From NCBI GenBank assembly GCA_947625935.1, contig CANQQE010000018.1, positions 1 through 56,431 on the forward strand: a DNA stretch of 56,431 bases, read 5' to 3'. The notes beneath the pieces were generated by a model. It had not been told where the DNA came from. It made no database searches and saw only the letters and a list, made by a program, of their open reading frames with translations. The stretch comes from an uncultured Muribaculaceae bacterium. Its GTDB lineage: Bacteria > Bacteroidota > Bacteroidia > Bacteroidales > Muribaculaceae. Numbering within the stretch: the stretch's first letter is position 1; the number at the start of each line of letters is the position of its first letter. Shown piece after piece: positions 24,471 through 32,168 of the stretch. The position numbers and the translations under genes were made by a program.

Positions 24471-25277
24471 TTAAAGCGAGTTGTAAAACCCAGCGTATGC
24501 GTCGGTATAATCTTCCACCCCCGGATAGTCGAGGAACGGCTTGCCCGATGCCATGGCATATTCGCGCAGCTCGGGCGGAATCGACTCCGAGGCTTGTACC
24601 ACGCCGTCGGCATAGTCGATGGCGAGTTTATTAAGGGCGATATAGTCGACGGGTTCCGACAATATGGCCGCTATATCTTTTTTGTCAAACTGATCCATGA
24701 GCAACTTCTCGGCGAAACGGGGGTCTAACGTGCCGTCAAAACTGTCGTCAAAAAGCGAATAGACCACCTTGGCCGAGCGGAACGACGGGTCATCGTTGTA
24801 GATGCGTTTGAGGTACATCGGAGCCAAAGCCGTTATCCAGCCCGAGCAATGAACTATGGCGGGGTCCCAACGAAGTTTCTTGACCGTCTCCACAACCCCT
24901 CTGACGAAGAACATCACACGCTCGTCGTTATCCTCCGGGGTCTGACGTATCTCAAGATCCGACAATGCATGGTGCTGGAAATAATCGTCGTTATCTATGA
25001 AATAGACCTGCATACGGGCAGGCTGCAACGTTGCGACCTTGATAATCAGCGGATGGTCGGTGTCATCGATGATAAGGTTCATGCCCGATAGGCGTATCAC
25101 CTCGTGCAGTTGATTGCGACGCTCGTTGATGCAACCATATTTCGGCATGAACGTACGCACCTCAAAACCTTTACCCTGAATCCCTTGCGGCAGCTTCTGT
25201 CCCAGCGCAGCCATGGGGGTTGAGGGCAAGTAAGGGGTTATTTCCTGGGAAACGTATAGAACTTTCTTTTTGTCCAT
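24471..25277 (-). CDS. Glycogen/starch synthase N-terminal domain protein (half-length GT5)
   Basis: 268 residues from ATG 25277; an in-frame start at 25337 would add residues overlapping the promoter. Only the GT5 N-terminal domain is present: KKVLYVSQEITPYLPSTPMA, a QGKGFEVRTFMPKYG segment, VYFIDNDDYF and IVHCSGWITALAPMYLK. Standard synthases (about 480 residues) have a second Rossmann domain that binds ADP-glucose; it is missing, and the KxGGL motif is replaced. Catalysis by itself is therefore unlikely. The short form is conserved next to DUF4270 genes in Bacteroidales, so it is probably not a pseudogene. Confidence 0.82.
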   Translation of the reverse strand: MDKKKVLYVSQEITPYLPSTPMAALGQKLPQGIQGKGFEVRTFMPKYGCINERRNQLHEVIRLSGMNLIIDDTDHPLIIKVATLQPARMQVYFIDNDDYFQHHALSDLEIRQTPEDNDERVMFFVRGVVETVKKLRWDPAIVHCSGWITALAPMYLKRIYNDDPSFRSAKVVYSLFDDSFDGTLDPRFAEKLLMDQFDKKDIAAILSEPVDYIALNKLAIDYADGVVQASESIPPELREYAMASGKPFLDYPGVEDYTDAYAGFYNSL

Positions 25278-25306
25278 TAAATTGCTCTGGATTGAAGATT
25301 TATCTG

Positions 25307-25314
25307 CAAAGTTA
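25307..25314 (-). promoter_or_regulatory. -7 box of the half-length glycogen synthase gene
   Basis: Minus-strand TAACTTTG followed by CA, 29 bases before the ATG. Its position supports the start at 25277. Confidence 0.45.
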
Positions 25315-25357
25315 GCGATTTTTTTTGAATTAGACACCCGCTCAGCACCATTTTTAG

Positions 25358-25365
25358 TAACTTCG
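25358..25365 (+). promoter_or_regulatory. -7 box of the nDsbD-like/dsbD operon
   Basis: TAACTTCG followed by CG, 22 bases before the ATG at 25388. No good -33. Confidence 0.4.
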
Positions 25366-25387
25366 CGTGTAAATGAACCCAGTTTTT

Positions 25388-25852
25388 ATGAAACGCACTA
25401 TTCTTATATTAGCCTTATTCATAGCCGCTGTCGCCACAGTCGCCGCACAAAGCCCGGTGAAGTGGAGAGTGACAGCGAGGCTCACATCGTCCCGCGCAGG
25501 AATCGCAACCGTGAAAGCGACAATCCAGCCGGGATGGCACCTATATTCCACCAAGATGCCCGACGGCGGCCCTCGACCCACTGTGATAGACCTGTCTAAA
25601 AGCAGCGGCGTTAAATTCAGCGGAGCCTTGACACCATCGGTGAAACCCGCCGAGAAGACCGACAAGAATTTCGGCGTCAGACTGAGCTATTGGGAGGACA
25701 CCGTTACATTCACAATTCCGTTCACACTCGACGGCCCGAGAGAAAAAGCCCGTGTTGCGGCGACTGTCAGCTTCATGGCCTGCGATGACAACACCTGCAC
25801 GCCGCCCAAAAGCGTTGAAATCTCATCTGCCGTTCTGCCCGTTAAAAAATGA
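25388..25852 (+). CDS. Stand-alone periplasmic nDsbD-like domain protein
   Basis: 154 residues from ATG 25388, giving a good signal peptide (MKRTILILALFIAAVATVAA); ATG 25373 would extend it by five residues. The domain matches the N-terminal domain of DsbD: KATIQPGWHLYSTKMPDGGP early on, and near the end FMACDDNTCTPPKSVEI, which carries the redox Cys pair (C-x4-C). DsbD proteins pass electrons from the cytoplasm to periplasmic thiol proteins through this domain. Here it is a separate copy directly before a complete dsbD, with a four-base overlap (ATGA), so the two are coupled. Confidence 0.85.
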   Translation: MKRTILILALFIAAVATVAAQSPVKWRVTARLTSSRAGIATVKATIQPGWHLYSTKMPDGGPRPTVIDLSKSSGVKFSGALTPSVKPAEKTDKNFGVRLSYWEDTVTFTIPFTLDGPREKARVAATVSFMACDDNTCTPPKSVEISSAVLPVKK

Positions 25853-27849
25853 CCGATATGAGACACCTGCTTATAACCCGATTCCTGATGTTTATGGCCT
25901 TGGTCGCCACAACGGCCATAAACGCCACCGGCCAGATGGTCAAGCCCATAAAATGGGACTGCGACGCATCCATGACATCGGCTTCGGAAGGAGAACTTAG
26001 ATTAAAAGCGTCCATCGACAAGGGCTGGCATCTGTACGGTTTCAACCTACCCGACGGCGGCCCCGTGTCGACAAGCGTAACCTTCGACCCTGCGCCGGGC
26101 GTGACATGGGTCGGGCCACTGGCCCCCTCTCAGGCACCCATCGAAAAAGTCGATATGGTTTTCCACCTGAAACTGACGTGGTGGGACTCTGACGTCACTT
26201 TTGTACAGAAATTCAGCCTCGACAGCGTTCCGGGAGCGACACTCTCAGGCACAATCCGATTCCAGGGATGCAACGACGCAAGCTGCATACCCCCAAGCCG
26301 CGAGCCTTTCTCGGTGACGGTCGGAAATCCCGCCGCCGCATCCCAATCAGCGGGAGACTCAATCGCCACGGACAAATCGGTTGCCGCCACTGACGATGAC
26401 AACATCGACACCGCTTCCGCCGACTGGTGGAAACCTGTCAATATCCCTGCGAAAGAGGAACATAAACTGAGCGATTCATCCTGGTGGTACATATTCATCT
26501 GGGGATTCCTTGGCGGACTACTCGCGCTGCTAACGCCATGCGTGTGGCCCATGATTCCAATGACCGTCAGCTTCTTCCTCAAAAAGAGTTCAAGCAAAGC
26601 GAGGTCTATCGGCGACGCCATGGTCTATGGGTTGGCCATAATAGTCATCTACCTGATTTTGGGATTGGCGATAACGCTCATATTCGGAGCCGGGAAGCTC
26701 AACGAGCTCGCGACCAACGCCGTGTTTAACCTCCTGTTTTTCGGCTTGCTTGTTCTGTTTGCCATCTCCTTTTTCGGAGCGTTCGACATCACCCTGCCTT
26801 CACGCTGGAGCAATTCTGTCGACAATAGAGCGGAACGCGCCACGGGGCTTCTGAGCATATTCTTCATGGCTTTCACGCTTGCTTTGGTATCTTTCTCTTG
26901 TACGGGGCCAATTATCGGCACTCTGCTTGTCGAGGCTGTCTCGATAGGCAGCATCACGGGCCCGGCAATCGGCATGGGTGGATTCGCTGTGGCACTGGCC
27001 TTGCCGTTCACGTTATTTGCCATCTTCCCATCATGGCTCAAGGAGATGCCGCGCTCCGGCGGCTGGCTCAATTCAGTCAAGGTGGTGCTGGGATTCCTCG
27101 AATTGGCTCTCTCCCTTAAATTCCTGTCGGTGGCCGATCTGGCCTATGGCTGGGGATTGCTCGACCGCGAGGTGTTCGTATCTCTATGGATTGTGATTTT
27201 CATGTTGCTCGGGCTATACCTGCTCGGAAAGATTCGTTTCAGCCACGATTCCGTTTTGGAGCATCTGTCAGTCACGCGTTTCTTCCTCGCATTGGCATCA
27301 CTCAGCTTCGCTGTCTATCTGATTCCCGGTCTGTGGGGAGCGCCGCTCAAAGGGGTCAGCGCGTTTGTCCCGCCGCTCTACACCCAGGACTTCAACCTTT
27401 ATGCCGGCGGAACGTTTGAAGAATTTGACGATTTCGACAAAGGCATGGCTTATGCCGCCGACAATAACCGCCCGGTACTTGTCGACTTTTCCGGCCATGG
27501 CTGCGTCAACTGCCGCAAAATGGAAGGAGCGGTGTTTGACACAGAGACCGTCAGCTCAATCATAAAGGAAAATTATGTGTTGATAAAATTGATGGTCGAC
27601 GACAAGCAAAAGCTCTCCAACCCCATTAAAGTGGAGGAAAACGGGAAGAAAATGACGCTTGAAACCGTCGGAGAGAAGTGGAGCTACCTGCAACGCCACA
27701 AATTTGCCGCCAATTCACAACCCTACTACATAGTGCTCGACAACAACGGCGAGGCTCTGACAGAGCCTGCATACTACGACGAGAACGTCGAGCGGTTTGT
27801 CGAGTGGCTTGACTCAGGCATCAAGAACTATGCCGCACGGCAACAATAG
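25849..27849 (+). CDS. dsbD: Thiol:disulfide interchange protein DsbD
   Basis: 666 residues; ATG 25858 is an alternative start. Order of domains: signal peptide; nDsbD (about 25-155, ending QGCNDASCIPPSREPFSV); linker with a DDDN stretch; a membrane domain of about eight helices (about 215-510) with the redox Cys in ALLTPCVWPMIPMTV and SFSCTGPIIGT; and a C-terminal thioredoxin domain (about 545-660) with CxxC in GHGCVNCRKMEG. All three Cys pairs needed for the electron relay are present. It moves reducing power from cytoplasmic thioredoxin to the periplasm for cytochrome maturation or disulfide repair. Confidence 0.94.
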   Translation: MTDMRHLLITRFLMFMALVATTAINATGQMVKPIKWDCDASMTSASEGELRLKASIDKGWHLYGFNLPDGGPVSTSVTFDPAPGVTWVGPLAPSQAPIEKVDMVFHLKLTWWDSDVTFVQKFSLDSVPGATLSGTIRFQGCNDASCIPPSREPFSVTVGNPAAASQSAGDSIATDKSVAATDDDNIDTASADWWKPVNIPAKEEHKLSDSSWWYIFIWGFLGGLLALLTPCVWPMIPMTVSFFLKKSSSKARSIGDAMVYGLAIIVIYLILGLAITLIFGAGKLNELATNAVFNLLFFGLLVLFAISFFGAFDITLPSRWSNSVDNRAERATGLLSIFFMAFTLALVSFSCTGPIIGTLLVEAVSIGSITGPAIGMGGFAVALALPFTLFAIFPSWLKEMPRSGGWLNSVKVVLGFLELALSLKFLSVADLAYGWGLLDREVFVSLWIVIFMLLGLYLLGKIRFSHDSVLEHLSVTRFFLALASLSFAVYLIPGLWGAPLKGVSAFVPPLYTQDFNLYAGGTFEEFDDFDKGMAYAADNNRPVLVDFSGHGCVNCRKMEGAVFDTETVSSIIKENYVLIKLMVDDKQKLSNPIKVEENGKKMTLETVGEKWSYLQRHKFAANSQPYYIVLDNNGEALTEPAYYDENVERFVEWLDSGIKNYAARQQ

Positions 27850-27865
27850 AAAAACTGAGATTGAT

Positions 27866-28657
27866 ATGAAACATACCCGTCAAGAAAAAATAGAAGCGCT
27901 TGGCCGAGTTATCGACACACTCGACATCCTCAGGGTAAAATGCCCCTGGGACGCTAAACAGACCAACGAAAGCCTGCGCGCGAACACCATAGAGGAGACC
28001 TATGAGCTGTGCGACGCTTTGCTCAACGACTCCACCGCCGAGATACGCAAAGAACTTGGCGATCTGCTGCTCCACATCCTTTTCTACGCTAAAATTGGCG
28101 ATGAAAAGGGGCAGTTTGACATTGCCGACGTAGCCGATGCGCTCAACGAGAAACTGATATTCCGTCACCCCCATGTTTTTGGCGACACAAAAGTCAAGGA
28201 CACCGACGAGGTGTTGCAAAACTGGGAACAGATAAAGCTAAAAGAGAAAGGCGGCAACAAGACGGTACTCGCCGGAGTACCCGCATCACTCCCGGCCATC
28301 ATAAAAGCCGACCGCATTCAGGAGAAAGCGTCCAACGTCGGGTTTGACTGGGAGACGCCGGAGCAAGTGTGGGACAAGGTCAAGGAAGAAATGGCCGAGG
28401 TTGAGGCTGAGACACGCTCTGGCGACCGCGAACGCCTTGAGGAGGAGTTTGGCGACCTGTTGTTCAGTGTCATCAACGCCGCCCGGCTCTACAAGGTCAA
28501 CCCCGACAACGCCCTCGAAAAGACCAACCGTAAATTTATCAATCGCTTCAACCATATAGAGCGTCGCGCCACCGAGGCCGGCCGCAAGCTCAAGGATATG
28601 ACCCTCGCCGAGATGGACGAGCTGTGGAACGAGGCAAAAAAACTTTACCCACGATGA
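27866..28657 (+). CDS. mazG: Nucleoside triphosphate pyrophosphohydrolase MazG
   Basis: 263 residues from ATG 27866 (16 bases after dsbD). It has two MazG repeats: the first with CPWDAKQTNESLRANTIEE, TYELCDALLN and KELGDLLLHILFYAKI; the second with EEMAEVEAETRSG and LEEEFGDLLFSVINAARL. The Glu/Asp metal sites are visible in both. It hydrolyses NTPs to NMP and PPi and so removes damaged nucleotides. The end overlaps the start of the next gene (ATGATG/TGA). Confidence 0.95.
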   Translation: MKHTRQEKIEALGRVIDTLDILRVKCPWDAKQTNESLRANTIEETYELCDALLNDSTAEIRKELGDLLLHILFYAKIGDEKGQFDIADVADALNEKLIFRHPHVFGDTKVKDTDEVLQNWEQIKLKEKGGNKTVLAGVPASLPAIIKADRIQEKASNVGFDWETPEQVWDKVKEEMAEVEAETRSGDRERLEEEFGDLLFSVINAARLYKVNPDNALEKTNRKFINRFNHIERRATEAGRKLKDMTLAEMDELWNEAKKLYPR

Positions 28658-29040
28658 TGTCGGCGCGAGTTTGTGCGGCTATATTGTCCCTGATTCTGCC
28701 GGCGGCGGTAATCTCCTTCGCACAGGCCCTACCGAGGCAATCTGTCGGCCGCCCGCTGTCGGTCAAGGTCGATTCGGTCTCGCTGCGGCCCGACCTCGCA
28801 CGCGTCTACGGCAAACTGATCGGCACGCCCCACACAAGCGACCGTGTCGACAGTGCGGTAATCGAGTCAGGCAAAAAACACTACAAGGCCACCGACATAG
28901 ACGGCATCGACTTCAAACGCTACTTCCAGTGGGAAGACGAGGGAGTCATACTTGTCGAGATTGACTTTCCGCCTATGAAAAAAGCCGACGGATGGCTCGT
29001 GCTGAAGACCATCCGGGGCGATGTCTCAACCCGGTTCTAA
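28654..29040 (+). CDS. Exported protein of unknown function
   Basis: 128 residues from ATG 28654, with a signal peptide (MMSARVCAAILSLILPAAVI, cut near residue 25 at FAQA). The mature part looks like one small beta-sandwich (VKVDSVSLRPDLARVYGKLI, DSAVIESGKKHYKATDID, ILVEIDFPPMKKADGWLVL). No family is recognised. It overlaps the stop of mazG by four bases and precedes topB by 12, so it belongs to the same transcript. The periplasm is the likely location. Confidence 0.65.
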   Translation: MMSARVCAAILSLILPAAVISFAQALPRQSVGRPLSVKVDSVSLRPDLARVYGKLIGTPHTSDRVDSAVIESGKKHYKATDIDGIDFKRYFQWEDEGVILVEIDFPPMKKADGWLVLKTIRGDVSTRF

Positions 29041-29052
29041 ATCAACTGAATT

Positions 29053-30894
29053 TTGATACTCTGCATAACCGAAAAGCCCAGTGTGGCGCGCGACATCGCA
29101 GCCCTGCTGGGGTCAACCACGCGTCGCGACGGATTCTTTGAGGGACCCGTCTATCATGTGACATGGACCTACGGACACCTTTGCACCCTCAAGGAGCCGG
29201 CCGACTATACACCGTTGTGGCAACGGTGGTCGCTCGGCGCGCTCCCTATGCTTCCGCAGCGATTTGGCATAAAGCTCATCGACCAGGAAAGCATCGCGCG
29301 GCAATTTGCCGTCATAAAAGAACAGATATCACAGGCCGATGAAGTCATAAACTGCGGCGATGCCGGCCAGGAAGGCGAACTGATACAGCGTTGGGTCATG
29401 CAGAAAGCCGGAATCAAATGCCCCGTGAAAAGGCTCTGGATTTCATCGCTGACCGACGACGCTATCCGCGAGGGATTCAAATCGCTTCGCCCCGAGAGGG
29501 AATTCGACCGCCTCTATCATGCGGGATTGTCCCGAGCCATCGGTGACTGGATTCTCGGCATGAACGCGACACGCCTTTATTCGCTGAAATACTCAGCCCC
29601 GGGCAATGTATTGTCGATAGGGCGCGTGCAGACCCCCACCCTCGCCCTCATCGTCAACCGACACCGCGAGATAACCGATTTCAAACCCGAGGATTACTGG
29701 GAACTGAAGACCGTGTATCGCGACGCCACTTTCAACGCCACAGCCGGACGATACAAAAATATCGACGAAGCTCAGAAAGCCATGGCGGCTATCGAGGGGC
29801 AACCATTCGTCATAACCGATGTGACCGACAAAAAAGGCCGCGAGGCACCGCCGAGGCTGTTTGACCTCACATCGCTGCAGGTTGAATGCAACAAACGGTG
29901 GGGATGGACCGCCGACGAGACGCTTAAACTCATACAGTCACTCTACGAGAAGAAAGTGACCACCTACCCCCGCGTCGACACAACCTATCTGAGCGAGGAC
30001 ATCTACCCCAAAGTGCCGACGATTATGCGGCAGATGACACCTTACGCCCCCATCACCGCGCCTGTTCTCGCGAAGAAGCTCCCGAAGAGCAAAAAAGTGT
30101 TTGACAACGCCAAGGTCACCGACCACCACGCCATCATTCCCACCGGGCAAAGCCCCGCCGCATTGATTGGCAACGAGCGGCAGCTCTATCATCTCATAGC
30201 GCAACGCTTCATCGCCGCTTTCTATCCCGATTGTATTTTCAACTCCACCACCGTCCTTGGCGAATCGGCGGGAGTGAAATTCAAGGCCACAGGCAAAGTC
30301 ATCGTCGAGCCGGGTTGGCGACAGGTCTACGCATCGGGAAAACAGGCCGATACGCCATCAGGCAACGACGACTCCGACGACAGCGTGCTACCACCCTTCA
30401 CAGTCGGCGAATCGGGGCCCCACACCCCGGCGTTGCAGCAGAAGCAGACACAACCCCCCAAACCATACACTGAGGGTACGCTCCTTCGCGCCATGGAGTC
30501 GGCCGGGAAGACCGTCGACGACGAGGAGCTGCGAGAGGCTATGAAAGAAAACGGCATAGGCCGACCGTCAACACGCGCCGCCATAATAGAGACCCTGTTC
30601 AAACGCCGATACATCTACCGGGAGCGGAAAAACATCATGCCCACGCAAGCCGGCATAGACCTTATAGCCACGATTAATCAGGATCTGCTGAAATCGGCGC
30701 AACTGACGGGCATCTGGGAACGCCGCCTGCGACTGATCGAGAGAGGCGACTACTCGCCCGCCGAATTTATCAATGAGCTGAAAACACAAATCAGCGAAAT
30801 TGTCATAAACGTCTTGAGCGACAACTCTGCCCGTAGGATCGAGGTGGTCGACCCGCCGCAAAAAACGTCCAAACGCCGCAAAAAGCAATCATGA
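29053..30894 (+). CDS. topB: DNA topoisomerase III
   Basis: 613 residues starting with TTG: an in-frame stop lies six bases upstream (TGA 29047), and MILCITEKPSVARDIAALLG is exactly the expected N-terminus, so no ATG is available without losing the Toprim motif. It shows the Toprim acidic residues (NCGDAGQEGELIQRWV), GRVQTPTLALIVNRHREI, the catalytic Tyr region TTYPRVDTTYLSEDIYP, and IGRPSTRAAIIETLFKRRY. Type IA topoisomerases relax and decatenate single-strand DNA. The C-terminal zinc fingers found in TopA are absent. The stop overlaps the next ORF by ATGA. Confidence 0.94.
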   Translation: MILCITEKPSVARDIAALLGSTTRRDGFFEGPVYHVTWTYGHLCTLKEPADYTPLWQRWSLGALPMLPQRFGIKLIDQESIARQFAVIKEQISQADEVINCGDAGQEGELIQRWVMQKAGIKCPVKRLWISSLTDDAIREGFKSLRPEREFDRLYHAGLSRAIGDWILGMNATRLYSLKYSAPGNVLSIGRVQTPTLALIVNRHREITDFKPEDYWELKTVYRDATFNATAGRYKNIDEAQKAMAAIEGQPFVITDVTDKKGREAPPRLFDLTSLQVECNKRWGWTADETLKLIQSLYEKKVTTYPRVDTTYLSEDIYPKVPTIMRQMTPYAPITAPVLAKKLPKSKKVFDNAKVTDHHAIIPTGQSPAALIGNERQLYHLIAQRFIAAFYPDCIFNSTTVLGESAGVKFKATGKVIVEPGWRQVYASGKQADTPSGNDDSDDSVLPPFTVGESGPHTPALQQKQTQPPKPYTEGTLLRAMESAGKTVDDEELREAMKENGIGRPSTRAAIIETLFKRRYIYRERKNIMPTQAGIDLIATINQDLLKSAQLTGIWERRLRLIERGDYSPAEFINELKTQISEIVINVLSDNSARRIEVVDPPQKTSKRRKKQS

Positions 30895-31130
30895 CACCCT
30901 CTGACATCCAACTCGTTGCAGTGTTCCTGATCATTGCCGCAGCTATCATCTATATCATCTTCAGAGTCATGCGCAGGCGCAGCGGCAACTGTCCCGACGG
31001 CCTTGCCGATGACGATTGCGGCGACTGCCCGCTGAAGAAAAATTGCAAAAAAGTTGGTCAAAAATTTGTCAGTTCAAAAAATATGCCTACCTTTGCAACG
31101 CAAAACCAAAAACGACGCTTGCGAAAATAG
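30891..31130 (+). CDS. Small Cys-rich single-helix membrane protein
   Basis: 79 residues: one membrane helix (about 8-24, VAVFLIIAAAIIYIIF), a basic stretch, then NCPDGLADDDCGDCPLKKNC with four Cys. This resembles the FeoB-associated Cys-rich membrane family, although no feoB is nearby. It overlaps the topB stop by four bases. The last 25 codons run through the promoter of the following tRNA-Gly, and its TAG stop lies within the first ten bases of that tRNA, so the C-terminal tail (after KKVGQKF) is probably unconstrained. Confidence 0.6.
   Translation: MTPSDIQLVAVFLIIAAAIIYIIFRVMRRRSGNCPDGLADDDCGDCPLKKNCKKVGQKFVSSKNMPTFATQNQKRRLRK
31065..31095 (+). promoter_or_regulatory. tRNA-Gly promoter inside the upstream ORF
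   Basis: TTTG at 31065-31068 and TACCTTTG at 31088-31095, 19 bases apart, followed by CA. It sits 26 bases before the first tRNA-Gly and inside the end of the small Cys-rich ORF. Confidence 0.7.
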
Positions 31131-31193
31131 CTCAGTTGGTAGAGCACAACCTTGCCAAGGTTGGGGTCGCGGGTTCGAGTCCCGTTTTTCGCT
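31121..31193 (+). tRNA. tRNA-Gly (GCC), first copy
   Basis: 73 bases: acceptor GCGAAAA/TTTTCGC, D arm GCTCAGTTGGTAGAGC, anticodon loop TTGCCAA (GCC), T arm GCGGGTTCGAGTCCCGT. CCA is not encoded. Identical to the copy at 31251-31323. Confidence 0.97.
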
Positions 31194-31250
31194 CAACGAG
31201 AACAATGAAATAATTCACATCGACGCCACGCAAGCCAATAGCTGCGATAT

Positions 31251-31323
31251 GCGAAAATAGCTCAGTTGGTAGAGCACAACCTTGCCAAGGTTGGGGTCGC
31301 GGGTTCGAGTCCCGTTTTTCGCT
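31251..31323 (+). tRNA. tRNA-Gly (GCC), second copy
   Basis: 73 bases identical to the first copy, 57 bases downstream and probably in one transcript. The duplication is confined to the tRNA; the spacers differ. Confidence 0.97.
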
Positions 31324-31346
31324 CTCATTATCATTATCACATTTTT

Positions 31347-31366
31347 ATGCAGACAGGTTTCTGCAT
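31347..31366 (+). other. Short hairpin between tRNA-Gly and tRNA-Leu
   Basis: ATGCAGA (31347-31353) and TCTGCAT (31360-31366) form a perfect 7-bp stem with a six-base loop. It may be a processing site or a weak stop between the tRNA genes. Confidence 0.4.
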
Positions 31367-31382
31367 GGCGTTGATTGAAAAT

Positions 31383-31466
31383 GTCCGGGTGGTGGAATTG
31401 GTAGACACGCTACTTTGAGGGGGTAGTGGCCGTTCGGCTGTGTGAGTTCGAATCTCATCTCGGACA
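31383..31466 (+). tRNA. tRNA-Leu (GAG)
   Basis: 84 bases, class II with a long variable arm. Acceptor GTCCGGG/CTCGGAC (one G-T pair), anticodon loop TTGAGGG (GAG, reads CTC/CTT), T arm with GTTCGAATC. CCA is not encoded. Confidence 0.95.
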
Positions 31467-31475
31467 CTCGTTAGG

Positions 31476-31520
31476 AAATCCGCAAGTGATTGATTTTTCA
31501 ATCGCCTGCGGATTTTTCTT
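31476..31520. terminator. Terminator after tRNA-Leu, shared with the convergent gene
   Basis: AAATCCGCA (31476-31484) pairs with TGCGGATTT (31507-31515), and GATTG/CAATC pair inside. T-rich sequence follows. It lies between the tRNA cluster and the minus-strand gene ending at 31523. Confidence 0.85.
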
Positions 31521-31522
31521 TT

Positions 31523-32077
31523 TCAGCTCAGTCGACCCGCGCCTCCCTTGACAACGGGCATACCGAACAGTCCTTTCTGCAACGTCAGTTCCCGTATCGA
31601 CCCGCTTTTTATTTTAGCATACCGCTTTTTAGTCACCTCGATTGGCTTGCGTCGACCGTCGGCAAACTCGACTGTGACATGATAAGTCCAGTAAGGCGCG
31701 CCGCGGGTATAGACCCTGCGGCTCACCCGACGACTCTTGTAATGCTTCTCCCGGTATTTATCCACCACCTCCACCTCCTCGGTGTGAGCGGTAGATTCAT
31801 CGGCCATATAATAATTGCCCCCGATGATGGCGAACGCCGATAACGCGCCGACCACGGCGAAACCGTAAAGAGCGTTAATCCACCACCTCGATGTGCCGGT
31901 CAAGCAGCGCCATACCCCCGAAACGGCGATTGAAGCCACCCCGAGAAGCAGGGCTATCCCATAAGGTAGCCACGGCTCGACAATAGTCTTGCCGTAAAGA
32001 TTCACACTTATCGACACCAACAAAAGGCCAATCACCAAAAGGCCCCACATGGCCACCTGTCTGAAAAAATCTTTCAT
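31523..32077 (-). CDS. Membrane protein with DUF3592-like periphery, unknown
   Basis: 184 residues from ATG 32077; upstream in-frame starts would overlap the -7 box at 32102-32109. Three hydrophobic helices lie in the first 95 residues (WGLLVIGLLLVSISV, LPYGIALLLGVASIAVSGVW, ALYGFAVVGALSAFAIIGG). A soluble C-terminal half follows with VDKYREKHYKSRRVSRRVY and YHVTVEFADGRRKPIEVTKK, suggesting a small beta domain. No function is assigned. It is convergent with the tRNA cluster and divergent from radA. Confidence 0.7.
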   Translation of the reverse strand: MKDFFRQVAMWGLLVIGLLLVSISVNLYGKTIVEPWLPYGIALLLGVASIAVSGVWRCLTGTSRWWINALYGFAVVGALSAFAIIGGNYYMADESTAHTEEVEVVDKYREKHYKSRRVSRRVYTRGAPYWTYHVTVEFADGRRKPIEVTKKRYAKIKSGSIRELTLQKGLFGMPVVKGGAGRLS

Positions 32078-32101
32078 ATACTCACAAATCATTAACTCAT
32101 G

Positions 32102-32109
32102 CAAAGATA
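32102..32109 (-). promoter_or_regulatory. -7 box of the membrane protein gene
   Basis: Minus-strand TATCTTTG followed by CA, 24 bases before the ATG at 32077. It supports that start over the longer reading. Confidence 0.45.
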
Positions 32110-32168
32110 GCCCCATTTGAATAATTATATTTATTTTTGTGACAGATTTGTTTTATACCGATTATAGC

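Noticed and set aside
24471-25277. Half-length glycogen synthase as a pseudogene
   Set aside because: The frame is intact, has its own promoter box, a normal stop and a conserved neighbour. No remnant of the second domain is found downstream, so a maintained short form is more likely.
31121-31323. Repeat of two identical 73-base units as a possible CRISPR or mobile element
   Set aside because: The units are two complete tRNA-Gly genes. There are only two copies, and the spacer is not of CRISPR type.
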